In this document: positions 52,903 to 61,011 of the stretch, one piece after another | Layout: each line of letters begins with the position of its first letter | Position numbering within the stretch: the first letter of the stretch is position 1 | Assembly: GCF_017873555.1 (NCBI RefSeq) | Contig: NZ_JAGGKE010000003.1 | Location: forward strand, 186,001 to 250,000 | From: Halorubrum trapanicum | GTDB taxonomy: Archaea; Halobacteriota; Halobacteria; Halobacteriales; Haloferacaceae | Length of the DNA stretch: 64,000 bases | Direction of reading: 5' to 3' | Program-made: the position numbers and the translations under genes | Notes under the pieces: generated by a model | Seen by the model: the letters and a program-made list of their open reading frames with translations, nothing else | What the model was told of the DNA's origin: nothing | The model's database searches: none

Positions 52903-52978
52903 GCGGAACGCGGTTTTTGATCGTTTGTAGGCGATAGCGCACACCGCGACCGTCCAGTCATCCGTCTCTGTGGCCACG

Positions 52979-53276
52979 GCGAACACTCCCGAAGCCCCAG
53001 CCGGGAGGACTCGCGCACCTCGCTGCGGTCCTCAGTCGCTCGCGTTGCTCGCTCCTTGCGGTCCTTACGTCGGTGTGCTTCGTCCTCCCGGCTGCCCCTT
53101 CGATTCCCGCCCCGCCCAGCAACCACACCTCGTGCCTCCCCAGCCTCGCGGTTCGCTCGGGGCTCCCTCCGGTCGCCCCTCTCTCACCGCGTCCCTCGCG
53201 CGTGCTGCTCGGCCGCAGAGCGGCCTCGCAGGCACGCGCCACCGCACCGCCTCGTTCATTTATAAACGATACCACG
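52979..53276 (+). repeat. Structured repeat family, copy C
   Basis: It shares the GAACAC..CCCGAAGCCCCAGCCG block (52981-53003) with copies A and B. Hairpin 1 is CCGGGAGGAC/GTCCTCCCGG (53001-53010 with 53082-53091) plus 7 more pairs GCGCACC/GGTGTGC. Hairpin 2 is CGCGGT/ACCGCG (53147-53152, 53186-53191) with inner GGGGC/GCCCC. Hairpin 3 is GCGCGTGC/GCACGCGC (53198-53205, 53232-53239) with tip GGCCG/CGGCC. The element ends CTCGTTCATTTATAA at 53262-53276, which coincides with the TATA position of the downstream gene. The left TTTATAAG box of A and B is absent. Confidence 0.8.
53268..53276 (+). promoter_or_regulatory. TATA box at the repeat edge, before the alanyl-tRNA editing gene
   Basis: CATTTATAA lies 40-48 bp upstream of ATG 53316, a suitable distance for a promoter with a short leader. 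The same word ends repeat copy B, so this promoter appears to be part of the repeat. Confidence 0.5.
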
Positions 53277-53315
53277 GCGGCCACCTATTTACCCGACCGC
53301 GCCTACGACCCGGCA

Positions 53316-54623
53316 ATGACCGCTTCACGCGCGCCGGCCGAGCCGACGGTCCGGGAGTTCGAAGCGACGGTCGACCGCGTCGACGGCCGCGAGGTCGTCC
53401 TCGACGAGACGTACTTCTACCCCGAGTCCGGCGGCCAGCCGGCCGACAGGGGGACGCTCGACGGCCACCTCGTCGACGACGTGGTCGAGCGGGCGGGGGA
53501 GGTCGTCCACGCCCTCGACCCCGACGCCGATATCGATCTCGTACCGGGCGACGAGGTCACGGGCCTCGTCGACGACGCCTTTCGCACCTACTGCGCCCGG
53601 GCGCACACCGCCTCGCACGTGCTGTACGGCGCCGCGCGCCGGATCGCCGACGACCTCGGCTACGCCGGCTTCGACATCTCCGAGACGAAGGTCCGCGTCG
53701 ACCTCACGACCGCCGAGCCGCTGGACGACGGCGACCTGATCGAGCTGGAGCGACTCGCCAACCGCGCCGTCTGGGACTCGCTGCCCGTCTCGTGGGCGAC
53801 CCACTCGGCCGACGAGGCCCGCGCGATCGACGGGATCGCGTTCAACACCAAGACCGAGGAGGGCGCGATGCGCGGCGACGCGGTCCGCGTCGTAACGGTC
53901 GGGAGCGACGCGGCGGCCGGGAGCGACGCGGCGGCCGGGAGCGACGTGGCCGCCGGGGGCGACGCGGCGGCGGACCCGGACGCCGACCCCTGGGACGTCG
54001 CCGCCTGCGGCGGCACCCACGTCGAGAACACCGCGGAGATCGGCCCGATAACGGTGCTGGACCGGTCGAACCCCGGAGAGGGCGTGACCCGCGTCGAGTT
54101 CGCGGTCGGCCCGACCGCGATAGACCAGATCGGCGCGGTCCACGGCGCCGCGCTCGACGCCGCGACGACGCTCGACGCGCGCGTCGGCGACCTCCCGGAC
54201 GCCGTTTCTCGGCTCCGCGAGGAGACCGACCGACTTGAGGCGGCCCTGCGAGACGCCCGCGAGGAGCTGCTCGCCGCCCGCCTGCGCGAGTTCCCGACCG
54301 CCGAGGTCGACGGCGCGCGCTGGGCGATCGGGACCGTCGACGACGCCGACCCGAACGAGCTCCGAGAGCCGGCGACCTCGGCGGTCGGGGGCGACGACGA
54401 CCTCGACGCCCTCGCCGCGGTCGGCACCGGCGACGCTCCGTTCGTCGTGGTCGCGGTCGACGGCGACGCGATCGACGCCGACACTGAAATCGACGCCGGC
54501 GACGCCGTGGACGCGGTCACCGACGAGTTCGGCGGCGGCGGCGGGGGAGGCCCGACGTTCGCGCAGGGCGGCGGGCTCGACGCCGACCCCGAGGCCGTCG
54601 CGGCGTGGCTCCGCGAGCGATGA
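53316..54623 (+). CDS. Alanyl-tRNA editing protein, AlaX-L-like, 435 aa
   Basis: Trans-editing protein that clears serine or glycine from tRNA-Ala. The zinc motifs HTASH (near residue 97) and CGGTH (near residue 230) are intact. A DHHA1 domain in the C-terminal third ends GGGGGGGPTFAQGGG, and a coiled coil (RLREETDRLEAALRDAREELL) precedes it, as in the long AlaX class. A low-complexity insert with four AAGSD-like repeats (about 189-215) interrupts the second domain. Its stop overlaps the next start by 4 bp. Confidence 0.88.
   Translation: MTASRAPAEPTVREFEATVDRVDGREVVLDETYFYPESGGQPADRGTLDGHLVDDVVERAGEVVHALDPDADIDLVPGDEVTGLVDDAFRTYCARAHTASHVLYGAARRIADDLGYAGFDISETKVRVDLTTAEPLDDGDLIELERLANRAVWDSLPVSWATHSADEARAIDGIAFNTKTEEGAMRGDAVRVVTVGSDAAAGSDAAAGSDVAAGGDAAADPDADPWDVAACGGTHVENTAEIGPITVLDRSNPGEGVTRVEFAVGPTAIDQIGAVHGAALDAATTLDARVGDLPDAVSRLREETDRLEAALRDAREELLAARLREFPTAEVDGARWAIGTVDDADPNELREPATSAVGGDDDLDALAAVGTGDAPFVVVAVDGDAIDADTEIDAGDAVDAVTDEFGGGGGGGPTFAQGGGLDADPEAVAAWLRER
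53903..53971 (+). repeat. Short in-frame repeat in the AlaX-like gene
   Basis: Gggagcgacgcggcggcc-type units of 18 bp recur about three and a half times, giving GSDAAA repeats in a loop of the editing domain. A slippage-prone but frame-preserving low-complexity insertion. Confidence 0.7.
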
Positions 54624-55636
54624 CCGGCAAGCTCGGTCCCGACGCGCTCGCGGCGGCGCTCGCGGCGACCGGCGCGGCCGACGGCGCGGTGACGCAGGGA
54701 CCGGCCTACGGCGAGGACGCGGCCGCGATCGACCTGACCGGCGCCGGGGAGACCTTGGTCGTCGCGGCCGACCCCCTCTCGCTGGCCGCGGAGTCGGTCG
54801 GAACGCTCGCGGTCCACGTCGCCTGTAACGACGTCGCGGCCAGCGGCGCCGACCCGCGATGGCTCACGCACACCCTGTTCCTCCCCGACGACGACCCCGC
54901 CCGGCTCCGGACCGTCGCCGATCAGGTCGACGCGACCGCGCGCGACCTCGGCGTCGCGGTCGTCGGGGGCCACACCGAGGTGCTCGACGCGCTCGACCGT
55001 CCCCTCTGCTCGATGACGGCGCTGGGGACGACGGACCGCTTCGTGTCGAGCGGCGGCACGGAGCCGGGCGACCGGCTCCTGCTCACCAAGGGGGCGGCGA
55101 TCGAGGCGACGGCGATCCTCGCGACCGACTTCCGCGAGGAGTGTCGCGAGGCGGGCGTCCCGGCCGCGACGCTCGACGCCGCCGCCGGGTTCCTCGAGGA
55201 GGTGAGCGTCGTCCCCGACGCGGCCGCGGTCCGCGACGCCGCGACCGCGCTCCACGACCCGACCGAGGGCGGCGTGGCGACCGCGCTCCTCGAGATGGCG
55301 TCCGCGAGCGAGACCGTTCTCGCCGTCGAGCGCGACGCCGTCCCGGTCCGGCCCGAGACCCGGGCCTGCTGTGACGCGCTCGGCGTCGACCCCCTCGCGA
55401 CGTTCGGCTCCGGCGCGCTGCTGGCGGCCGTCCCGCCGGAGCGGGTCGAGGACGCGCTCGGCGCGCTCGACGCGGCCGGGATCGAGGGGGCGGCGATCGG
55501 CGTCGTCGAGTCCGCCGAGGGCGGCGAGAGCGGCGATGGGGCGGCGGGGACCGTCCGGATCGACGGGGAGCCGCTCGCGGGGCCGCCCCGGGACGAACTG
55601 TACCCGCTCTGGGAGGCGCGCGAGGCGGGGGAGTAA
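54620..55636 (+). CDS. AIR synthase-related protein (HypE/ThiL/PurM superfamily), 338 aa
   Basis: The ATP-binding N-terminal domain shows VHVACNDVAASGADPRWLTHTLFLP and VVGGHTEVLD, and the C-terminal domain shows HDPTEGGVATALLEMA. These match HypE-like AIR synthase relatives found in archaea without hydrogenase genes, whose substrate is unknown. It overlaps the AlaX-like gene (ATGA), implying co-expression. An AMP-forming carbamoyl or thiamine-phosphate role cannot be chosen from sequence. Confidence 0.82.
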   Translation: MTGKLGPDALAAALAATGAADGAVTQGPAYGEDAAAIDLTGAGETLVVAADPLSLAAESVGTLAVHVACNDVAASGADPRWLTHTLFLPDDDPARLRTVADQVDATARDLGVAVVGGHTEVLDALDRPLCSMTALGTTDRFVSSGGTEPGDRLLLTKGAAIEATAILATDFREECREAGVPAATLDAAAGFLEEVSVVPDAAAVRDAATALHDPTEGGVATALLEMASASETVLAVERDAVPVRPETRACCDALGVDPLATFGSGALLAAVPPERVEDALGALDAAGIEGAAIGVVESAEGGESGDGAAGTVRIDGEPLAGPPRDELYPLWEAREAGE

Positions 55637-55703
55637 GGCGAGTCGACGCCGCAATCCCCTTCCGATCGCTCACCTTTTTCGGTGAGGGAGCGAAGTCGGT
55701 GAC

Positions 55704-56888
55704 ATGACCGGAGCACGCGTCGGGTCGGCGCTCACCGACGAGCAGGCGGCGATCCGCGACCTCGTCGAGGAGTTCGCGGCCGAGGAGGTCCGACCGACGG
55801 CCGCGGCGGCGGACGAGACGGAGACGTTCCCGGAGGACGTGTGGGACGGGCTGGCGGAACTCGGCCTGACGGGGCTGACGGTCCCCGAGGAGCACGGCGG
55901 GTTCGGCGCCGACGAGACGACCTACGCGGTCGTCAACGAGGCGCTGGCTCACGGGTCGCTCGCGGTCGCCACCGCGCTCTCCGTCCACTGCCTCGCGACC
56001 TCCTGTCTCGCCGAGTTCGGCACGGACGAACAGCGCGAGACGTGGCTCCCGGAGATGGCGGAGACGGGCCGGCCGGTCGGCATGTTCTGTCTCTCCGAGC
56101 CGCACGCCGGCTCGAACCCGGCGGAGATGTCGACGACCGCGACCTACGACGCCGATACCGACGAGTATGTCCTGAACGGCGAGAAGCAGTGGATCACGAA
56201 CGGGCGGCGGGGCGGCGTGGCCATCGTCTTCGCGAAGGTCGCGCGCGAGGACGGCGACGGCGGTCCCGACGAGACCGACGACGCGATCACCCAGTTCCTC
56301 GTCCCGGCGGACACGGACGGCTTCGAGGTCGGTAAGAAGGAGGAGAAGCTCGGGCTGCGCGCGTCGGACACGACCGGGATCACGTTCGACGACTGCCGGG
56401 TCCCCGCCGAGAACCGGCTCACCGAGCCGGGGAAGGGGCTTTCGGCGGCCTTCCGGACGCTCACCGAGGGCCGGATCGGCATCGCGGCGCAGGCGGTCGG
56501 CGTCGCGCAGGCCGCGCTCGACGAGGCGGAGTCGTACGCGACGGAGCGCGAGCAGTTCGACCGGCCGATCGCGGACATCCAGACGATCCGGCACAAGGTC
56601 GCGGAGATGTCGACGGACGTATCGGCCGCGCGGCTGCTCGTCCGCGAGGCCTGCCGGCAGGCGGAGGCGGGCGAGGACTACCGCGTCGCGGCCTCGAAGG
56701 CGAAGTACCGCGCCAGCGAGGCCGCCACCTCGGTGACGAACGAGGCGGTCCAGATCCACGGCGGCTACGGCTACACGACCGAGTTCGACGTCGAGCGCCT
56801 CTACCGCGACGCGAAGATCACGGAGATCTACGAGGGGACGACCGAGATCCAGAAGACGATCATCGCCCGGGGGGTGTTCGGCGAGTGA
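55704..56888 (+). CDS. Acyl-CoA dehydrogenase, 394 aa
   Basis: FAD enzyme of beta-oxidation type. It has LTGLTVPEEHGGFGADETTYAVVNEALA at about residue 52-78, the FAD loop MFCLSEPHAGSNPAEMSTTA and KQWITNGRRGG, and the C-terminal signature VQIHGGYGYTTEFDVERLYRDAKITEIYEGTTEIQ by position (residues 350-385) with the catalytic Glu. Chain-length specificity is unknown. A TTTTTCGG box precedes ATG 55704. It overlaps the HAD gene that follows by 4 bp (GTGA). Confidence 0.92.
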   Translation: MTGARVGSALTDEQAAIRDLVEEFAAEEVRPTAAAADETETFPEDVWDGLAELGLTGLTVPEEHGGFGADETTYAVVNEALAHGSLAVATALSVHCLATSCLAEFGTDEQRETWLPEMAETGRPVGMFCLSEPHAGSNPAEMSTTATYDADTDEYVLNGEKQWITNGRRGGVAIVFAKVAREDGDGGPDETDDAITQFLVPADTDGFEVGKKEEKLGLRASDTTGITFDDCRVPAENRLTEPGKGLSAAFRTLTEGRIGIAAQAVGVAQAALDEAESYATEREQFDRPIADIQTIRHKVAEMSTDVSAARLLVREACRQAEAGEDYRVAASKAKYRASEAATSVTNEAVQIHGGYGYTTEFDVERLYRDAKITEIYEGTTEIQKTIIARGVFGE

Positions 56889-57490
56889 CCCCCGGATTCG
56901 ACGAGGAACCTGTCGTCTCCGACTCGCCGCTCGCCGGGTACGACGCGGTCGTCTACGACCTCGACGGCACCCTCGTCGAACTCGCGGTCGACTGGGACGC
57001 CGTCGCGGACGCGGTCCTCGACGTGTACGCCGAGCGCGCGCTCATTCCGCCGACTGAGGAGCTGTGGAAGCTGCTCGGCGCGGCCGACGAGTACGGGATC
57101 CGCGCCGAGGTCGAGGAGGCGATCGCGCTCCACGAGCGCCCTGGCGCTCGCGAGTCCGCGCGGCTCCCGCTCGGGGATCGACTGAGCGAAACCGCGGACG
57201 GCGGCGGTCCGCATCCCCCCGCGGGCGTCTGCTCGCTCAACTGCGAGGAGGCCTGCCGGATCGCGGTCGAGACCCACGGACTCGACGAGGCCGTCGTCTC
57301 GGACGCGATCGTCGGTCGAGACACGGTCGAGAGCTACAAGCCGGACCCGGAGTCGCTGCTCGCGGCGATCGATCGACTCGGCGCGGCGCCCGAGGACGCC
57401 CTGTTCGTCGGCGACTCGCGGAGCGACGCGGTCACCGCCGAGCGCGGCGGCGTCGACTTCGCGTGGGTCTCGGATCTCCTCGCCGAGTAG
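56885..57490 (+). CDS. HAD-family hydrolase, 201 aa
   Basis: HAD phosphatase with nucleophile YDLDGTLVELAVDWDAV, a helical cap, lysine in SYKPDPESLLAAI and the acid pair LFVGDSRSDAVTAE. It begins with GTG in a GTGA overlap with the acyl-CoA dehydrogenase stop. An insertion with CSLNCEEACRIAVE contains two cysteines; it is not a known metal site. The substrate is unknown. A second HAD gene (49705) is not close in sequence. Confidence 0.85.
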   Translation: MTPGFDEEPVVSDSPLAGYDAVVYDLDGTLVELAVDWDAVADAVLDVYAERALIPPTEELWKLLGAADEYGIRAEVEEAIALHERPGARESARLPLGDRLSETADGGGPHPPAGVCSLNCEEACRIAVETHGLDEAVVSDAIVGRDTVESYKPDPESLLAAIDRLGAAPEDALFVGDSRSDAVTAERGGVDFAWVSDLLAE

Positions 57491-57523
57491 CGCGCGCCGA
57501 GAAGGGAGGGCCGGCGCCCGCGC

Positions 57524-57886
57524 TCAATCGTCTCTTTCCGCTTCGGCGTCTGTGTCGTCTCCGCCGGCGCCGTCGGCCTCGTCCGAGTCGCCACCGTCCG
57601 AGTCGCCCTCGCCCGCCCCGTCCTCGCCCGCCCCGTCCTCGCCCGCCCCGCCGTCGCCCGCCTCGGTCCGTCTCGCGTACAGCGCGACGGCGACCGCGGT
57701 GACGAACCATATCGGGGCGCCGACCCGGACCGCGAACGCGGCGCGCGCCCCCCACGACTCCAGCGTCACGAGCGTCGACAGCAGGGCCACGGCGGGGGCG
57801 CCGACGAGGATGGTGACGACGAACGTCGTCTGCATCACCCACGCGTAGTCGACCCCCTCGTACTCGGCCCGCTCGACTGGTTGCAC
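57524..57886 (-). CDS. Haloarchaeal membrane protein (DUF5822-like), 120 aa
   Basis: The conserved start (EGVDYAWVMQTTFVVTILVG) and the block WGARAAFAVRVGAPIWFVTAVAVALYARR form two transmembrane helices, followed by an acidic Asp/Gly tail with EDGAG repeats. The family name DUF5822 is recalled, not computed. Start is the GTG at 57886; upstream in-frame ATGs would add Arg/Pro-rich nonconserved sequence overlapping the panB promoter. Divergent from panB. Confidence 0.68.
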   Translation of the reverse strand: MQPVERAEYEGVDYAWVMQTTFVVTILVGAPAVALLSTLVTLESWGARAAFAVRVGAPIWFVTAVAVALYARRTEAGDGGAGEDGAGEDGAGEGDSDGGDSDEADGAGGDDTDAEAERDD

Positions 57887-58034
57887 GCGACGGACTCGGG
57901 GGGCGAGCGGCAAATCGGTGGCGGTCGGCGATCCGGGGCGGTCGCCGCCGGATCGTCGAGTGCGTCCGGGGAACCGCCGCGCCGCCTTTCCGGTTCCCGA
58001 CGATTTTACGGCGTCGCGGGGGTGACTCCGAGGC

Positions 58035-58841
58035 ATGACCACGACGCGGGGACTCCGGGAGGGCGACGATCCGATCACCATGCTCACCGCCTACGACGCC
58101 CCGACGGCGGCGGTCGTCGACGAGGCCGGGATCGACGTGGTCCTCGTCGGCGACAGCATGGGCAACGCCGCCCTCGGCTACGACTCCACCCTCCCCGTGA
58201 CGTTCGACGAGGTCGCGAGCCGGACCGCGGCGGTCGCCCGCGCGACCGAGGACGCGCTCGTCGTCGCCGACATGCCGTTCCTCTCGTTCGGCGTCGACGA
58301 GGCCGAGTCCGTGCGCAACGCGGGGCGCCTGCTGAAGGAGGCGAACGCGGACGCGGTGAAGATCGAGAGCGGCCCGCACACCGTCGAGACGACCCGGCGC
58401 ATGACCGAGGTCGGGATCCCGGTGATGGCGCACCTCGGCTTGACCCCCCAGCACGTGAACCGGCTCGGCGGCTACACCAGACAGGGGACCGAGCAGGACG
58501 CCGCCGAGGAGATAATCGACCTGGCGGGGGCGCACGCCGACGCCGGCGCGTTCGCGCTCGTGTTGGAACACGTGCCGGCGAACCTCGCGGGCGCGGTGAC
58601 CGAGGCGCTGGAGATCCCGACGATCGGTATCGGGGCGGGACCGGACTGCGACGGACAGGTGCTGGTGATCAACGACGCGGTCGGGCTGGGCGAGTGGTCG
58701 CCGCCGTTCGCGAAGCGGTTCGGCGACGTGCGCGGGGAGATGGTCGACGCCGTCGTGGCGTACCGGGAGGCGGTGACGAGCGGCGAGTTCCCGGCCGCGG
58801 AGCACTCGCACGTCGAGGAGGACCTGGACGACCTGTACTGA
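58035..58841 (+). CDS. panB: 3-methyl-2-oxobutanoate hydroxymethyltransferase PanB, 268 aa
   Basis: First enzyme of pantoate synthesis for coenzyme A. PanB patterns: MLTAYDAPTAAVVDEAGIDVVLVGDSMGN, VVADMPFLSFGV, ADAVKIESG, VMAHLGLTPQHVNRLGGYTRQG and IGIGAGPDCDGQVLVINDAVGL (all within residues 14-215). Metal-binding Asp residues (GDSM and DMPF) and catalytic Glu are intact. TTTTACGG box about 30 bp before the ATG. No other pan genes are nearby. Confidence 0.93.
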   Translation: MTTTRGLREGDDPITMLTAYDAPTAAVVDEAGIDVVLVGDSMGNAALGYDSTLPVTFDEVASRTAAVARATEDALVVADMPFLSFGVDEAESVRNAGRLLKEANADAVKIESGPHTVETTRRMTEVGIPVMAHLGLTPQHVNRLGGYTRQGTEQDAAEEIIDLAGAHADAGAFALVLEHVPANLAGAVTEALEIPTIGIGAGPDCDGQVLVINDAVGLGEWSPPFAKRFGDVRGEMVDAVVAYREAVTSGEFPAAEHSHVEEDLDDLY

Positions 58842-58885
58842 TCCGCGCCGATCGCGTCACGCGCGATGGCCGACTCGGACGCGAC

Positions 58886-59764
58886 TCAGACCGGGAGGAC
58901 CCCGAGAACCGCCGGGAGGTCGCTCGGGTCCACCCGCGTCACCGTGACGTAGAGGGCGGTGAACAGCACGGCGTTGTGAAGCCCGTGGAGCAGCGCGGGG
59001 ACGACGAGGTTCTCGGTGTACTCGTACACCGCGCCGAACACGAGGCTCGGCACGAACAGGATGGAGACGGTCGTCAGCCGCGCGGAGAGACCGCCGGTCA
59101 GCGCCATCACGTGGATGGTCGCGAAGATGGCGGCCGAAAGCAGGATCGACGGGACCGCCGGCAGCGACTCCCGGAGCCGTCCCTGGACGACGCCGCGGTA
59201 GAGGATCTCCTCGCAGGGACCGATGACGAGGAACGACGCGGCGATGAGAAGCGGGATGATCGACGGGTTTCCCATCGCCAGCTCCGCGCTCTGATTCGCC
59301 GCGGTCTCCGTGCCGAGCAGCTGAACGATCGTCGAGACCGCGAGGATCAGGATGAGGATCACGACCCAGCTGCCGAGCACGATCCCGATCTCCTTGAGGC
59401 TCGGCACCCGGACGCCGAGGTACGAGACGATCCCCTCGCGGTCGAAGCCGCGCCACGCGAGGTAGCCGACCGCCAGCCCGCCGAAGGCGACGTACTGGCC
59501 GAAAAACAGCGTGAGTGCGACGTTCGCGGTCAGGGAGAGGCCGCCGGTCAGCGCGTCGATCGCGAAGACCGCGACCCCGCTCGCGAGCGCGATCAGCGGT
59601 CCGAGCACGCCGAGGACCAGCGCGGTCGCGACCGCGATACCGGGCGACCCGCCGCCCCGTCCCGGACCGTCGGCGTCGTCGGAGACGGGGTCCGAGTCGA
59701 TGTCGTCGAACTCGTCGCGAACCCCGCCGTCCGGGGTCAGGTCGCCGCTGGAGGGATCTGTCAT
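58886..59764 (-). CDS. CPBP-family intramembrane glutamic endopeptidase, 292 aa
   Basis: Type II CAAX-prenyl endopeptidase/bacteriocin-processing family: motif EEILYR in VIGPCEEILYRGVVQG, then FATIHVMAL and the HGLHNAVLF motif, in a protein of about seven hydrophobic segments preceded by an acidic soluble head. Intramembrane proteolysis is expected; substrate unknown. It is convergent with panB. The glutamates and histidines are complete. Confidence 0.85.
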   Translation of the reverse strand: MTDPSSGDLTPDGGVRDEFDDIDSDPVSDDADGPGRGGGSPGIAVATALVLGVLGPLIALASGVAVFAIDALTGGLSLTANVALTLFFGQYVAFGGLAVGYLAWRGFDREGIVSYLGVRVPSLKEIGIVLGSWVVILILILAVSTIVQLLGTETAANQSAELAMGNPSIIPLLIAASFLVIGPCEEILYRGVVQGRLRESLPAVPSILLSAAIFATIHVMALTGGLSARLTTVSILFVPSLVFGAVYEYTENLVVPALLHGLHNAVLFTALYVTVTRVDPSDLPAVLGVLPV

Positions 59765-59866
59765 TGCCTCGGGTAGGACCCGCCCGGCAAAATGGTTGTC
59801 CGTGTCGGAAGCCGGCGCGTCTCCGAGGACCGCGGTGACGACGCCGCCGCGACCCGCACCGCCGGA

Positions 59867-60457
59867 CTACCGGTGGAGCAGTTCGTACCACAGCACCGCG
59901 GTGACCGCCCGCCCGTCGCGCAGGCCGTCGTCGACGACCGCGGCGAGCAGGTCGTCGTACGGCACCGTCTCGACCGCGATCGACTCGTTGTGGTCCAGCT
60001 CGCGCTCGGCGGTCGGCTCGCAGCCGGTCGCCAGCACGTGGTGGTGGACCGAGTTCGCCATCCCGTTCGTCGGCTCGACGGTCGTCAACCGCTCGAAGGC
60101 GGCCGCCTCGTACCCCGTCTCCTCGGCGAGCTCGCGGGCCGCGGCGCGCTCGATAGCGTCCGTGGTCTCGGGATCGCCGTTCTCCGAGTCGCTGTCCTTC
60201 GGTTCCCCGTCCTCCGGCTCCATCGTCCCCGCGGGGATCCCGCGGTTCACCCGGCCGACCGCCTGCCGCCACTCGTCGATGACGACGACGTCGCCGTCGG
60301 GGGTCAGTGGGAGCACCACGACCGCCGGCGGCTCGTCGACGTAGTGGAACCCGTCAGTCTCGCCGTCCGGAAATCGCACCTCGTCCCGGCGCACGTCGAA
60401 GCCGGGGCAGGCGTAGTCGACGGCCGAGTCGAGCGTCTCCCACGAGAGGTCGTCCAT
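59867..60457 (-). CDS. NUDIX hydrolase with an insertion in the Nudix box, 196 aa
   Basis: The Nudix helix AARELAEETGYEA is intact (RExxEExG), and VVVIDEWRQAVGRVNRGIPAGTMEPEDGEPKDSD starts the box region by position (residues 68-100). Between GIPAGTMEPE and the AARELAEE helix there is an acidic insert of about 20 residues, absent from standard boxes. ADP-ribose pyrophosphatase-like substrates are the usual inference for this subgroup. Start ATG 60457. Confidence 0.83.
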   Translation of the reverse strand: MDDLSWETLDSAVDYACPGFDVRRDEVRFPDGETDGFHYVDEPPAVVVLPLTPDGDVVVIDEWRQAVGRVNRGIPAGTMEPEDGEPKDSDSENGDPETTDAIERAAARELAEETGYEAAAFERLTTVEPTNGMANSVHHHVLATGCEPTAERELDHNESIAVETVPYDDLLAAVVDDGLRDGRAVTAVLWYELLHR

Positions 60458-60507
60458 GCGTCCGGGTCGGCGCTCGGGCACCTAAATCCCCGCACTCCGC
60501 GGGGGCG

Positions 60508-60963
60508 CTACTCGGCGGGAGCGTCCCGTCGCCGGTCTCGGGCCTCGTCGACCGCCCGGCTCGCGGCCGTCCCGACGACCCACGCGACCGTCCCCAACGC
60601 GAGGGCCTCGACGCCGACGAAGACGAGTCCGTCGAGTTCGACGAGCGCGGCGACGCGCTCCCCGAGGGGTCGACCCGGGAGACCCAGCAGGTAGTGGTCG
60701 GCGTTGCTCCCGAGCAGCGCCCCGTAGACGGCGACCCACGCGAGCGCGATCCCGGCCCGCCGGTAGGCGAGGACCGCGGCCGCGAGGACGCCGAGGGCCG
60801 CGGCGTCGACCGCGAGGAACACGACCCCGCCGGCGTGAGCGAAGACTCCCAGCGCGTAGGCGGCGAAGGAGACGAGAAAGCACAGCGGCGGGACGAGGAG
60901 TCGATGCCGACGCGGCGAGCCGTTCGGGTTCGAGCCGAGGAGGACGCGGCGAGCGAGGGACAT
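60508..60963 (-). CDS. Four-helix membrane protein, 151 aa
   Basis: Four hydrophobic segments (about residues 24-44, 46-68, 70-88, 112-135) with a short Arg-rich N-terminus and a charged C-terminus. No recognised family. Upstream neighbours are dinB (same strand) and downstream the NUDIX gene; spacing of 48-50 bp on both sides. Confidence 0.6.
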   Translation of the reverse strand: MSLARRVLLGSNPNGSPRRHRLLVPPLCFLVSFAAYALGVFAHAGGVVFLAVDAAALGVLAAAVLAYRRAGIALAWVAVYGALLGSNADHYLLGLPGRPLGERVAALVELDGLVFVGVEALALGTVAWVVGTAASRAVDEARDRRRDAPAE

Positions 60964-61011
60964 ACCCGCGAGTCGTTTCGACCGCGTATTGAATCTACGC
61001 GTCAGCGCGGC

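Noticed and set aside
57598-57650. Repeated cctcgcccgccccgt units as a regulatory repeat
   Set aside because: They encode the Asp/Gly/Ala tail (EDGAG repeats) of the minus-strand membrane protein.
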